Notes: generated by a model from the sequence alone, not told the origin. Shown: positions 8,295 through 16,063, numbered from the stretch's first letter. The stretch is 20,991 bases of DNA from JANYJJ01 sp038241115 (GCA_038241115.1 JBBRGA010000054.1:1-20991); one strand, 5' to 3'. Program-made: numbers and translations.

Positions 8295-9074
8295 ATGCGC
8301 CGCGTCCTGAAACACACCGCAATCTGCGCGGTCGCGTCGCTGCGCCGACTTGGTGAGCGTGTTCGCTTGGACGGTGCTGCGGCTCGCGCGGCAGCCTGCG
8401 TGGCGCTGCTGCTGCTTGCAACGCAGCCGCAAGCTGCTGACGTTGAGCGCATGCAACAGGCTGCACTTCGCATGGGCTCCAGCGCCGTTGCCGGTGTCAA
8501 AGCCTTGCAGACCGTGCTGAATGCCTCCGCTGGTTTGAACGACGACGGCCGCTTGCAGGCGGTCAATCAGTTTTTCAATCGGCGCATTGAATATCGCGAC
8601 GACATGGAAGTTTGGGGCCAAGCTGACTACTGGGCCAGCCCTTTGGAGTTGCTGGAAAAAGGGCAGGGCGACTGTGAAGACTATGTGATTGCCAAGTACT
8701 TCAGCTTGCTCACTTTGGGCATGCCCAGCTCCAAGTTGCGTTTGGTTTATGTGCGCGCTTTGTTGGGCGGCCCTGGCGGTGCGGTGCAAGCCCACATGGT
8801 TTTGGCGTACTACCCCTCGGCACCCTCGGTGCCGTCAGCTCTTCAAGGAACAGCGCCTGGGCAGGGCCCGGCGCAGGTCGAGCCGCTGATCTTGGACAAC
8901 CTCATTTCCGACATCCGACCGGCGTCGCGCCGGCCCGATCTCACGCCCATCTTCAGCTTCAACAGCGACGGTTTGTGGCAAGGCGTCAGCGGCGTTCCTG
9001 ATGGCGATCCATTGGTGCGCCTGTCGCGTTGGCGCGAGGTGGTGAACAAGGCACGCGCTGAGGGTTTTCTGTGA
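8295..9074 (+). CDS. lapG: Periplasmic transglutaminase-like cysteine protease, LapG family
   Basis: LapG-type proteases cut the N-terminus of a LapA-like giant adhesin and release it from the surface when c-di-GMP is low. From the ATG at 8295 the protein has 259 residues. A hydrophobic stretch ACVALLLLATQPQA ending near residue 47 looks like an export signal. The likely triad is Cys127 (GQGDCEDYVIAKYF), His167 (QAHMVLAYY) and Asp201 (LILDNL). Asp126 and Glu128 flank the Cys as in calcium-binding LapG proteins. An in-frame GTG at 8253 would add 14 residues; neither start has a good ribosome site, and the unusually long Arg-rich leader leaves open a later TTG start. lapD follows after 45 bases, which supports the assignment. 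The BTLCP family name is an alternative label. Confidence 0.88.
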   Translation: MRRVLKHTAICAVASLRRLGERVRLDGAAARAAACVALLLLATQPQAADVERMQQAALRMGSSAVAGVKALQTVLNASAGLNDDGRLQAVNQFFNRRIEYRDDMEVWGQADYWASPLELLEKGQGDCEDYVIAKYFSLLTLGMPSSKLRLVYVRALLGGPGGAVQAHMVLAYYPSAPSVPSALQGTAPGQGPAQVEPLILDNLISDIRPASRRPDLTPIFSFNSDGLWQGVSGVPDGDPLVRLSRWREVVNKARAEGFL

Positions 9075-9107
9075 TCATCGAAAACAAAATAATTGAAACC
9101 AAATGAT

Positions 9108-9112
9108 GGGAG
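9108..9112 (+). promoter_or_regulatory. Ribosome binding site of lapD
   Basis: GGGAG lies 7 bases before the ATG at 9120 and favours it over the in-frame TTG at 9093. Confidence 0.65.
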
Positions 9113-9119
9113 CAAAAGC

Positions 9120-11129
9120 ATGTCGTTGATTCGCCAAATTTGGTTGTTACTTTGGGGCACCTTGCTTTTGGCTTTGGTTGGCGGCGTGGTGGTGAATATC
9201 AGCGTCACCCGGGACACGCTGCAAACCGAGCTGGGGCTCAAAAACACCGACAACGCGAATGCGCTGGCTCTGGTGTTGTCGCAGCAAAAAGGCGATGTTC
9301 AGTCGATGGGTTTGGTGGTCGCCTCGCAGTTCGACACCGGTTATTACCGTCGCATCCGTTTGTTGGGAGCCGATCAGCGGCCCTTTCTGACGCGCGAAGC
9401 ACAGGCACAGCCCGCAAATTCACCTGTCCATGCACCAGCATGGTTTGTCTCAAGCTTGCCCATTCAAGCGCCGGTCGGGTTGGCTCAAATTTCCGACGGC
9501 TGGCGTGCCTTGGGTTCGGTCGAGGTGACCAGCCACACGGCCTTCGCGCACGACGCTTTGTGGCGCGGCAGCTTGAACGCCGCCGCGGCGTTGCTGGTCA
9601 TCGGTGCGCTGGCTGCCCTGATGGCGCGGGTGGTGGTGGCTCGCATCCGCCGGCCGCTCGACGATGCAGTGGATCAGGCGCAACGTCTGGTGGCCGGTGA
9701 ATACGTCACCATGCCTGAACCCGCAGCACCGGAGCTTCGCCGCGTCACCCGCGCGATGAACACCATGGTCGGGCGCCTGAAGCTGACCTTTGATGCGCAG
9801 GCCAGTCAGCTTGAGATTTTGCGGCGCGAAGCCACTTGTGATCCCCTGACCGGCCTGGCCAACCGCAAGCAATTCATGGGCTTGCTGGAAGTGACGCTGA
9901 ATCGCGAGGACGGCCCGGTAGAAAGCGGTTTGCTGCTGCTGCGAGTGATGCAGCTGGCGGCTGTGAATCGACAGATCGGCCACGCCGCCACCGACCGCAT
10001 GCTGTTGGCCGTCACCGAGGTCTTGCAGGCGTACACCGAGCGAGTGAAGGGCTGCAGTCTGGGTCGACTGAACGGTTCTGACTTTGCCTTGTGCCTGCCC
10101 GCAGGCGGTGTGGCGCTCGAAACAGCGCGTGCGCTCGCCGAATCGCTCAAATTGCTGCTGCCCAGCTTTGGCGAGGGCTTGGGCGCTGACATCGCCGTGG
10201 CCATCGGCGCTGTTGAAATGCAGCGCCTTCGGCCGGTGTCTCAGGTCATGAGCTCAGCAGACGGTGCGCTGGCCATGGCCGAATCGCACGGCGCGTATTC
10301 GGTCGAGTTGGCCGATCAAGTTGGCCCGACCGCCAGTTTGTTGGGGGCTCAGGTTTGGCGTCAGCAAATTGATCTGGCGCTGAGGCCGGTGCGCGGCGTG
10401 GGTTCTGACGCCGCAATGGTGGCTGGAACGGTTGCTGAAACCGCGAGCGGGGCCAGGTTGGCGCGCTACCCGCTCATCAACCGCGTCAGTGAACTGGTGC
10501 ATTGGGAATGCCCGCTGCGTCTGCATCTGGAGCCCGGAGGTACTTTTGAGCCGGCCTCTCGCTGGCTGCCATTGGCGCTGCGCAGCCGTCTTACCGCAGC
10601 CGTTGATGAGCGCGCTGTGGCATTGGCGCTGGCGGATATTGACCAAGACGGCACGGCGCGCTGCGTCAACCTGAGTGCGGCGTCTTTGACTGACTCCGGG
10701 TTCGCGGCGCGCCTGCGTGCACAGTTGATGGATGCGCCGCGCGCCAGCCGGCAGCTCTGGCTGGAGGTGCCCGAAATTGCCGCTGTGGAGCACTTTGAAG
10801 CGGTGCAGGAGTTGGGCCGTCAGCTCAGACCGACAGGCATCCGTTTTGGCATCGAACACGCAGGGCCGCAGCTTAGTCAAATTGACCGTTTATTCGAAGC
10901 GGGTTTGGACTACGCCAAGCTCGATGCATCAAGCACCCAAGGCTTGGCGGGCGACACGCAGCGCATGCACTTTGTGCGCGGCATGGTGGCTTTGCTGCAC
11001 GGCTTGGCGGTGCAGGTGTTCGCCGAAGGCGTGGTGGACGCGGTGGACGCCAAGGCGCTGTGGCACTGCGGCGTCGACGGCATTACCGGGCCATGGGCGA
11101 GCCAGGAGCGTGCTGACTTGGTGGGCTGA
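9120..11129 (+). CDS. lapD: LapD-like c-di-GMP receptor with degenerate GGDEF and EAL domains
   Basis: A 669-residue inner-membrane protein. By family knowledge LapD binds c-di-GMP inside the cell and then holds LapG outside, protecting the adhesin. Visible order: membrane helix (about 7-27), periplasmic LapD/MoxY-type domain (about 28-148, with Trp128 in SDGWRALGS at about the place of the LapG-binding Trp), second helix (about 151-174), HAMP linker (about 175-225), GGDEF-like domain (from DPLTGLANRKQF at 241), and EAL-like domain (about 445-665). The GGDEF signature reads NGSDF (318-322). The EAL signature reads ECP (463-465), while DYAKLD (597-602) and AEGVVD (635-640) remain. It is therefore probably a binder rather than an active cyclase or phosphodiesterase. 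It sits just behind lapG. Confidence 0.92.
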   Translation: MSLIRQIWLLLWGTLLLALVGGVVVNISVTRDTLQTELGLKNTDNANALALVLSQQKGDVQSMGLVVASQFDTGYYRRIRLLGADQRPFLTREAQAQPANSPVHAPAWFVSSLPIQAPVGLAQISDGWRALGSVEVTSHTAFAHDALWRGSLNAAAALLVIGALAALMARVVVARIRRPLDDAVDQAQRLVAGEYVTMPEPAAPELRRVTRAMNTMVGRLKLTFDAQASQLEILRREATCDPLTGLANRKQFMGLLEVTLNREDGPVESGLLLLRVMQLAAVNRQIGHAATDRMLLAVTEVLQAYTERVKGCSLGRLNGSDFALCLPAGGVALETARALAESLKLLLPSFGEGLGADIAVAIGAVEMQRLRPVSQVMSSADGALAMAESHGAYSVELADQVGPTASLLGAQVWRQQIDLALRPVRGVGSDAAMVAGTVAETASGARLARYPLINRVSELVHWECPLRLHLEPGGTFEPASRWLPLALRSRLTAAVDERAVALALADIDQDGTARCVNLSAASLTDSGFAARLRAQLMDAPRASRQLWLEVPEIAAVEHFEAVQELGRQLRPTGIRFGIEHAGPQLSQIDRLFEAGLDYAKLDASSTQGLAGDTQRMHFVRGMVALLHGLAVQVFAEGVVDAVDAKALWHCGVDGITGPWASQERADLVG

Positions 11130-11155
11130 GGTGTGCCGAATTTGCGGTTTGAACT

Positions 11156-11200
11156 CAGGGCTTGAACGCCGTGCGTTCTTCGCTCGCAAGTAAAGCCCTG
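11156..11200. other. Nested inverted repeat downstream of lapD
   Basis: CAGGGCTT (11156-11163) pairs with AAGCCCTG (11193-11200), and inside it GAACG (11164-11168) pairs with CGTTC (11174-11178). The structure begins 27 bases after the lapD stop. It lacks a T tract, so it may be a Rho-type terminator element, an mRNA 3' stabiliser or chance. A short direct repeat AACTCAGG (11152-11159 and 11202-11209) brackets it. Confidence 0.35.
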
Positions 11201-11296
11201 TAACTCAGGTTTGTCGAGGCCAAGTCCTGTCGGCGACGCAACGCGCTGACACGTTATGAAAGCAAGGCAGCTTGCCGCTGCTATCAAGGCTTTCGA

Positions 11297-13333
11297 ATGA
11301 ACCTCATTCAGCTGAAATTGAACGCGCTCTTGCGGTATGCCTGTGCCGGTGCCTGTGCCTCGGCGGCGGCCTTGGTGGTTGTGGCAGCGGCGACCGTTGC
11401 AGGCAGCTCGCCAGCCATGGCCGCTTACGACTCATCAAACAATGTCGACCCGCCCGGACGCGTCGGCCGATTGTCTGAAATCACGGGTCAGGTTTGGATG
11501 TTCAGCCCCGGAGCGGGTGAATGGGCAGCCGCCGTGCGCAACCGGCCACTGACCAGCGGCGACCGCTTGTCCACGGATTCCGGGGCGCGCGCTGAGCTGC
11601 ACATTGGCTCCACCACCGTGCGGCTCGACTCGGGCAGCGAGCTCGAAGTGCTGCAACTCGACGACAACCGAACGGTTTTGCAGTTGCACAGCGGCTCCAC
11701 CTCCGTGCGCCTGCGCCAGCGTGATACCGCCGCCCAATTTGAGCTGCGCACCGCTGAAGGCCGCTTCCGCGCTCAGCGCACCGGCCGCTACCGCTTTGAC
11801 CGCCAAGACGGCACCAGCCAGGTCACCGTTTGGGCCGGGCAGGCTTACTTTGAAGGCCAGGCCAGCGCGCTGACCGTGGGTGCTGGCCAACGCGCCGAGT
11901 TTTGGCTCGACAACCGCAACGCCGCGCAGTACAGCATCACCGAACCCGTGCGCGATGCGTTCGCTGCATACAACTCTGAGCGCGATCAACGCGACGACCG
12001 CAGTGCGTCATCGCGCTATGTGTCACCCGAGATGACCGGTATCGAAGACCTCGACCGCAACGGCCGTTGGGAACAAAACGCCGATTACGGAGCCCTGTGG
12101 ATACCGCGCGCGGTGGCCCCCGGTTGGGCGCCTTATTCCGTAGGCCATTGGGCTTTTGTGCAGCCGTGGGGCTGGACCTGGATCGACGACGCACCCTGGG
12201 GCTTCGCACCCTTTCATTACGGCCGGTGGGTCTACCTGCGCAACAACTGGGCCTGGGCCCCGGGCACTTTGGTGAATCGGCCTGTCTATGCACCTGCGCT
12301 GGTGGCTTGGATAGGCAGTCCGCGCGTCAGCATCGGTATTTCCATTGGCAGCGGCGGCGGTAACTACGGTGCGTCAGTGGGTTGGTTTCCGCTTGCGCCG
12401 CGCGAGGTCTATGTGCCCAGCTACCGCGTCAGTCCGCGCTACGTGGAGCAGGTCAACATCACCCACGTCACCAACATCACCAACATCACAACCATCATCA
12501 ACAACCCCCAAGCGGCCGTGCGCGACATCGATTTCAGCAACCGCAAGTTTCACCACGCGATCACCACCGTGCCTGAGGCTGTGATGGTGGGCCGCGACAA
12601 CGTCGCACCCGCGGCGGCGCAGTGGCGGGCGGCGAACCCCGGGCGGTTTGAGTCGCAAGATCGCAGCCAAAGAGGTGGCCAGCGCGAGGAGTTCGGGCGC
12701 AACGCGCCAGCGCTAAAGGGGTCGTCCGCACCGATGATGACGATGGCCGCGCCACCAGTTGCCGCACCGGTGTCCGCGATGGCGGCAAATCCAATGCGAG
12801 AGCCAGCGCGTCAGCGCGAACCCGGCGCATCGCCGCCGGGCACGTCGATGACGGCGCCCACCATGACGGCGCCCACCAATGCAGCGCCTGCAACGACATT
12901 GCAAGGTGGTCGTCCCACGATGCGCACTGCCGACGACAGCGCCCACGCCCCCCGTGAAGGTGCGGGTTCAGATCGGCCGCCGCGCGAGCGTGAGCGTGAA
13001 CGCGGGCAGGAAGTCGCGCGTCCCGCGATGAGCTCGCCTGCCTTGCCGCCCGTGGTTGCGCCTGCCGCTCAGATGCGTCCGGCGCAGGGGCAGCAGCGCG
13101 CGGGGCCGGCTGTCGAGCCGCGCGCGGAGCCGCGGTCAGTGCCGTCGGTAGTGACGACCCGTGCGGCACCGCCTGCCAACGTCACGCCGCCGCCGGTAAC
13201 GGCTCCCGCGCCGGCCCGCATGGAAGGGCCTCGCGGTCCAGCTCGTGAAGGCGCGTCAGCAGAGCCACGCAGGCATTCGCAAGATGAGAAAGGCGAAGGC
13301 CGCCGCAACAACTCACCGCGCGCGGTGGAGTAA
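11297..13333 (+). CDS. Exported FecR-domain protein with DUF6600-like Trp-rich region
   Basis: This 678-residue protein begins with a signal peptide (about 1-42, ending SSPAMA). Residues about 55-205 are a beta-rich FecR-like domain (VGRLSEITGQVWMF, AELHIGSTTVRLDSGSELEV). Residues about 257-370 hold repeated Trp/Tyr motifs (YGALWIPRAV, GHWAFVQPWGWTWIDD, HYGRWVYLRNNWAWAPG) as in DUF6600 proteins. An Asn/Thr run NITHVTNITNITTIINN (387-403) follows. From about 435 to the end the chain is Pro/Ala/Arg-rich and probably disordered. No sigma factor or TonB receptor is nearby, so it is not a classic FecR anti-sigma regulator. A periplasmic or surface role is inferred from the leader. AAGG at 11286-11289 supports the ATG. 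It follows lapGD by 167 bases; a functional link is unproven, and no LapG-type Ala-Ala-Gly cleavage motif was seen near its N-terminus. Confidence 0.8.
   Translation: MNLIQLKLNALLRYACAGACASAAALVVVAAATVAGSSPAMAAYDSSNNVDPPGRVGRLSEITGQVWMFSPGAGEWAAAVRNRPLTSGDRLSTDSGARAELHIGSTTVRLDSGSELEVLQLDDNRTVLQLHSGSTSVRLRQRDTAAQFELRTAEGRFRAQRTGRYRFDRQDGTSQVTVWAGQAYFEGQASALTVGAGQRAEFWLDNRNAAQYSITEPVRDAFAAYNSERDQRDDRSASSRYVSPEMTGIEDLDRNGRWEQNADYGALWIPRAVAPGWAPYSVGHWAFVQPWGWTWIDDAPWGFAPFHYGRWVYLRNNWAWAPGTLVNRPVYAPALVAWIGSPRVSIGISIGSGGGNYGASVGWFPLAPREVYVPSYRVSPRYVEQVNITHVTNITNITTIINNPQAAVRDIDFSNRKFHHAITTVPEAVMVGRDNVAPAAAQWRAANPGRFESQDRSQRGGQREEFGRNAPALKGSSAPMMTMAAPPVAAPVSAMAANPMREPARQREPGASPPGTSMTAPTMTAPTNAAPATTLQGGRPTMRTADDSAHAPREGAGSDRPPRERERERGQEVARPAMSSPALPPVVAPAAQMRPAQGQQRAGPAVEPRAEPRSVPSVVTTRAAPPANVTPPPVTAPAPARMEGPRGPAREGASAEPRRHSQDEKGEGRRNNSPRAVE
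12848..12877 (+). repeat. Two tandem copies of a 15-base unit in the DUF6600-like gene
   Basis: ATGACGGCGCCCACC occurs twice head to tail and encodes Met-Thr-Ala-Pro-Thr twice in the disordered tail. The frame is kept, as expected for slippage within a low-complexity region. Confidence 0.85.
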
Positions 13334-13355
13334 ATCTGAAAGGCGGCCGCGACAG

Positions 13356-14105
13356 TCAGCCCAACAGCGGCTTCAGCACCACCCAGACGTTGTTGAACAT
13401 GGCTGGATGCGCCTGAGCGTTGGGGTGAATGCGGTCCGCCTGAAACAAGCCTTCTGCCTGTGGCGCGTCGGCCACGCCCTTGAGCAAAAACGGCACCAAG
13501 CTCGCGTTTTCGGACTTCGCCACCGCAGCAAACAACTTGTAAAAGTCTTCCGCATATTTACGGCCGTAGTTGGGTGGCATTTGCATGCCCACCACGACCA
13601 CGGCAGCGCCTGCGGCTTTTGAGGCTTTCGTCATCTCGGCCAAATTGGTTTGCGTCATGCCCAGCGGCAAGCCGCGCAGTGCGTCGTTCGCACCCAACTC
13701 CAAAATCACGTGCGTGGGCCGGTGCTGGCGCAGCAGCGCGGGCAGGCGCGAGCGGCCACCCGATGTGGTGTCGCCGCTGATGCTGGCGTTCACGACGACC
13801 GCATGGCGTTTGTCTCGAACCAGTTGTTTCTCCATCAAGGCCACCCAGCCGGTTCCTCGCGCCAGTCCGTACTCCGCCGACAAGCTGTCACCGACCACCA
13901 AAAGTGTCAGGCGCTTGGGTGAAGTCACGGGCGTGGTGGAGGTCGTGGCGGCAGCGGTTGCGGCTGGGGTTGCGGCATTCGCGTTGTGGCTCAAAAGGCC
14001 GCTGAAAGCCGCCAGGCCGGCCAACGCGCCCAGCGCGGTAAAGTGCCGCAGTGCCTCACGTCGAGGGCTGTTTTTTTGTTTCAGCACGGCCGAATTTGTC
14101 AACAT
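13356..14105 (-). CDS. tesA: Exported GDSL arylesterase / lysophospholipase-like (TesA family)
   Basis: A 249-residue SGNH hydrolase expected to cleave aryl or thioesters outside the cytoplasm. Motifs: block I GDSLSAEYG with nucleophile Ser74; Gly111 in ISGDTTSGG; block III GAND with Asn140; block V DRIHP with Asp224 and His227. The N-terminus carries SPRREALRHF before a hydrophobic stretch ending at NANA (about residue 44), which resembles a twin-arginine signal; Sec export is the alternative. I chose the ATG at 14105. An in-frame ATG at 14117 and a longer reading to 14174 run into the divergent gene and lack ribosome sites. Its start shares CATG with the ABC ATPase gene, as in the tesA/ybbA arrangement of E. 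coli. It converges with the DUF6600-like gene, 22 bases away. Confidence 0.9.
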   Translation of the reverse strand: MLTNSAVLKQKNSPRREALRHFTALGALAGLAAFSGLLSHNANAATPAATAAATTSTTPVTSPKRLTLLVVGDSLSAEYGLARGTGWVALMEKQLVRDKRHAVVVNASISGDTTSGGRSRLPALLRQHRPTHVILELGANDALRGLPLGMTQTNLAEMTKASKAAGAAVVVVGMQMPPNYGRKYAEDFYKLFAAVAKSENASLVPFLLKGVADAPQAEGLFQADRIHPNAQAHPAMFNNVWVVLKPLLG

Positions 14106-14772
14106 GTCAGAACCCATTATTGAAGTCGATGCAGTTACCAAACAGGTCAGCGATTCCACCGGAGCGCTCACCATACTTCATGAAATCAGCTTCAGTTTGC
14201 AGGCACGCCAATCGGCTGCCATCGTTGGCGCCTCAGGCTCCGGCAAAAGCACCTTGCTGGCGTTGATTGCCGGTTTGGACACGCCCAGCACCGGGTCGGT
14301 TCGCCTGGACGGCATCGATATTTTTTCCATCAGCGAGGACGCACGCGCCGCTGTGCGGGCTGCGAAGTTGGGATTTGTCTTTCAGAGCTTTCAGTTACTC
14401 GCCAACCTCACCGCGTTGGAAAACGTGATGCTGCCGCTGGAATTGCAAGGCCGCGCTGATGCGCGCGCTTTGGCTGCCGACATGCTGGGCCGCGTGGGCT
14501 TGGGTGAGCGCCTGCGTCACTACCCCAAAGTGTTGTCTGGCGGTGAGCAGCAACGCGTCGCCCTGGCTCGCGCGTTTGTGGTGAAACCTGCAGTTTTGTT
14601 GGCCGACGAACCCACCGGCAGCCTTGACTTTGCCACCGGCGAGCGCGTCATGGACTTGATGTTCGACCTCAACCGCGAGAGCGGAACCACGCTGGTGATG
14701 GTCACGCACGACACCCGCATCGCGCAGCGCTGCGACCGTCAACTGCGTATCGAAGCTGGGCGTTTGGTGTGA
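14104..14772 (+). CDS. ybbA: ABC transporter ATP-binding protein, YbbA/LolD type
   Basis: A 222-residue ATPase of the MacB/LolD/YbbA group. Walker A is GASGSGKST (42-50), the Q-loop is FQSF with Gln94, the signature is LSGGEQQR (144-151), Walker B is LLADEP with Asp168 and Glu169, and the switch His is His202 in VTHD. The ATG at 14104 shares CATG with the oppositely read esterase start, so its promoter and leader must lie inside the esterase coding region; no clear ribosome site is seen. In E. coli ybbA is followed by the permease gene ybbP, but here a terminator follows at once, so the membrane partner must be elsewhere or absent. LolD is a less likely name, because lolC/E are not adjacent and the tesA neighbour fits YbbA. 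Confidence 0.88.
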   Translation: MSEPIIEVDAVTKQVSDSTGALTILHEISFSLQARQSAAIVGASGSGKSTLLALIAGLDTPSTGSVRLDGIDIFSISEDARAAVRAAKLGFVFQSFQLLANLTALENVMLPLELQGRADARALAADMLGRVGLGERLRHYPKVLSGGEQQRVALARAFVVKPAVLLADEPTGSLDFATGERVMDLMFDLNRESGTTLVMVTHDTRIAQRCDRQLRIEAGRLV

Positions 14773-14795
14773 CGCGCTGACGCGTTGCAAAGCGC

Positions 14796-14825
14796 AAAAA
14801 AAGCGCCAAATGGCGCTCTTTTTTT
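14796..14825. terminator. Bidirectional intrinsic terminator between the ABC ATPase and PPIase genes
   Basis: Stem AGCGCCA (14802-14808) pairs with TGGCGCT (14811-14817); in practice the inner A-T pair opens to a 4-base loop. Seven A's precede the stem (14796-14802) and seven T's follow it (14819-14825). The element lies between two converging genes, so it can end both transcripts. Confidence 0.88.
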
Positions 14826-14842
14826 ACTGACACAGCAAAAAC

Positions 14843-15679
14843 TCACTGCGTGAATTTGTAATCAGTCTTGGCTCGGGCGCGAATTTCATCGCGAAACGCA
14901 CCCATTTTCAACTGACCCAAACGCTGCTCAATTTGGGCCCGTACTTCTGGTAGCGGGGGAAATTTGGCGTCTCGGGTGTCTTCCAGTTTGATGATGTGGA
15001 AACCAAACTGTGACTTCACCGGCGTCTCGGTCATCTCGCCTTTTTTCAGCTTCACCATGGCCTGCGAAAACTCGGATACGTAAGAGTTGGGGCTGGCAAA
15101 GTCGAGGTCGCCGCCGTTTTCTCCCGAGCCTGGATCTTTGGATTCCTTTTTAGCCACATCTTCGAACTTGGCACCTGCTTTGATCTTGGCAACAACCGCT
15201 TTGGCCTCGTCTTCCTTTTCTACCAAGATGTGGCGGGCGCGGTACTCGGTGCCGCCCGACTGGCCTTTGAATTTCTCGTACTCGGCCTTGATTTCAGCTT
15301 CGGTAGGGGCGTTCTTTTTTTGGAAATCGTTGAACAAGGTTTGTACCAAGACAGCCTGGCGCGCTTGCTCCATTTGAATCTTGTATTCCGGGTTGGCGGC
15401 CAAGCCACGCTTCTCGGCTTCTTGCAGGTAGATCTCGTCCAGCACAACCTTGTCGCGCGCGCGCTGTTCAATGTCGGGCGGCAGTTGTTGGCCTTGTGCG
15501 GCCGCCTGCGCGCTGACCTGTTTGATCAGCGCGTCTACGCGGGCTTTGGGTACCGCTTTGCCGTTGACGATGGCAATGTTTTGAGCGTGCGTCGTGAGCG
15601 GGCTGAGCAAGGCCAAGGCCACTGCAAACACTGCCGCTGTTGCCGCGGTGTTGGACACACGAATGACTAGCTTCTTCAT
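14843..15679 (-). CDS. Periplasmic parvulin-type peptidyl-prolyl isomerase
   Basis: A 278-residue exported foldase of the PpiC/SurA/PrsA kind. The signal peptide spans about 1-33 (ending TTHAQ), a helical SurA-N-like chaperone region about 35-135, and one parvulin domain about 145-237 (YRARHILVEKEDEA, SKDPGSGENGGDLDF, TPVKSQFGFHIIKLED). SurA has two parvulin domains and is longer, so this is a shorter relative; its clients are unknown, though outer-membrane or periplasmic proteins are likely. GAAAGG about 10 bases before the ATG supports the start at 15679. It is the last gene of the leftward selO-msrB-yciB-bolA group, 72 bases after bolA, and ends at the bidirectional terminator. Confidence 0.92.
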   Translation of the reverse strand: MKKLVIRVSNTAATAAVFAVALALLSPLTTHAQNIAIVNGKAVPKARVDALIKQVSAQAAAQGQQLPPDIEQRARDKVVLDEIYLQEAEKRGLAANPEYKIQMEQARQAVLVQTLFNDFQKKNAPTEAEIKAEYEKFKGQSGGTEYRARHILVEKEDEAKAVVAKIKAGAKFEDVAKKESKDPGSGENGGDLDFASPNSYVSEFSQAMVKLKKGEMTETPVKSQFGFHIIKLEDTRDAKFPPLPEVRAQIEQRLGQLKMGAFRDEIRARAKTDYKFTQ

Positions 15680-15751
15680 GAGCGAGAGCCTTTCAAGGCA
15701 ATAAGAATTCGAGAGAAAACGTGGGGACTGGAATCGGACTGACCCCAGTTC

Positions 15752-16030
15752 TTAAAGTTCGCTCGGTGTTCGAGCGTCAATGGCCAGTGCGTGAATATTT
15801 CCGCCGGCACTGCCTTCAATTTGTGCCTTCAAAGAATCATAAACGAGCCGATGTCGGGCCAAGCGGTTCAGGCCAGCGAAGCGTTCGCTGACCACCCGAA
15901 CGCTGAAATGGCGGCCCTCTTTGGCGCCTGCATGGCCGGCGTGGAGGTGGCTGTCGTCTTGCACTTCCAGCGCCACGGGTGCGAGTGAAGCGCGCAAAAG
16001 TTTGTCTATCTGTTCAGACGTGATGTTCAT
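15752..16030 (-). CDS. bolA: BolA family protein
   Basis: A 92-residue BolA-type protein. These proteins pair with monothiol glutaredoxins and [2Fe-2S] clusters, and some act in stress and envelope regulation. Visible family features are DDSHLHAGHAG (25-35), HFSVRVVSERFAGLNRLARH (41-60), the RHRLVYDSL helix and the invariant late His in IHALAI (His80). The HxH near residue 30 is a cluster-binding candidate. It starts 33 bases after the yciB stop and has no strong ribosome site of its own. Which BolA subgroup it belongs to (BolA or IbaG) cannot be settled from this alone; the N-terminal His pattern favours the BolA side. Confidence 0.9.
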   Translation of the reverse strand: MNITSEQIDKLLRASLAPVALEVQDDSHLHAGHAGAKEGRHFSVRVVSERFAGLNRLARHRLVYDSLKAQIEGSAGGNIHALAIDARTPSEL

Positions 16031-16063
16031 GCTTGACGATGGCAGTTGAGGAGGCGCGTCATT

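Noticed and set aside
6897..8795. Open reading frame of 632 codons on the minus strand
   Set aside because: It is antisense to lpdA and lapG, His- and Gln-rich and without family features. Only its part near 8163-8390 is kept as a low-interest finding.
12462..12510. Short CACCAACAT-type repeats considered as a CRISPR or regulatory array
   Set aside because: They are in frame and encode the NIT-rich segment of the DUF6600-like protein; there are no spacers or uniform repeat units.
13570..14103. Long plus-strand extension upstream of the ABC ATPase
   Set aside because: It is antisense to the esterase and unlike ABC ATPase N-termini; typical proteins begin a few residues before the first beta strand, as from 14104.
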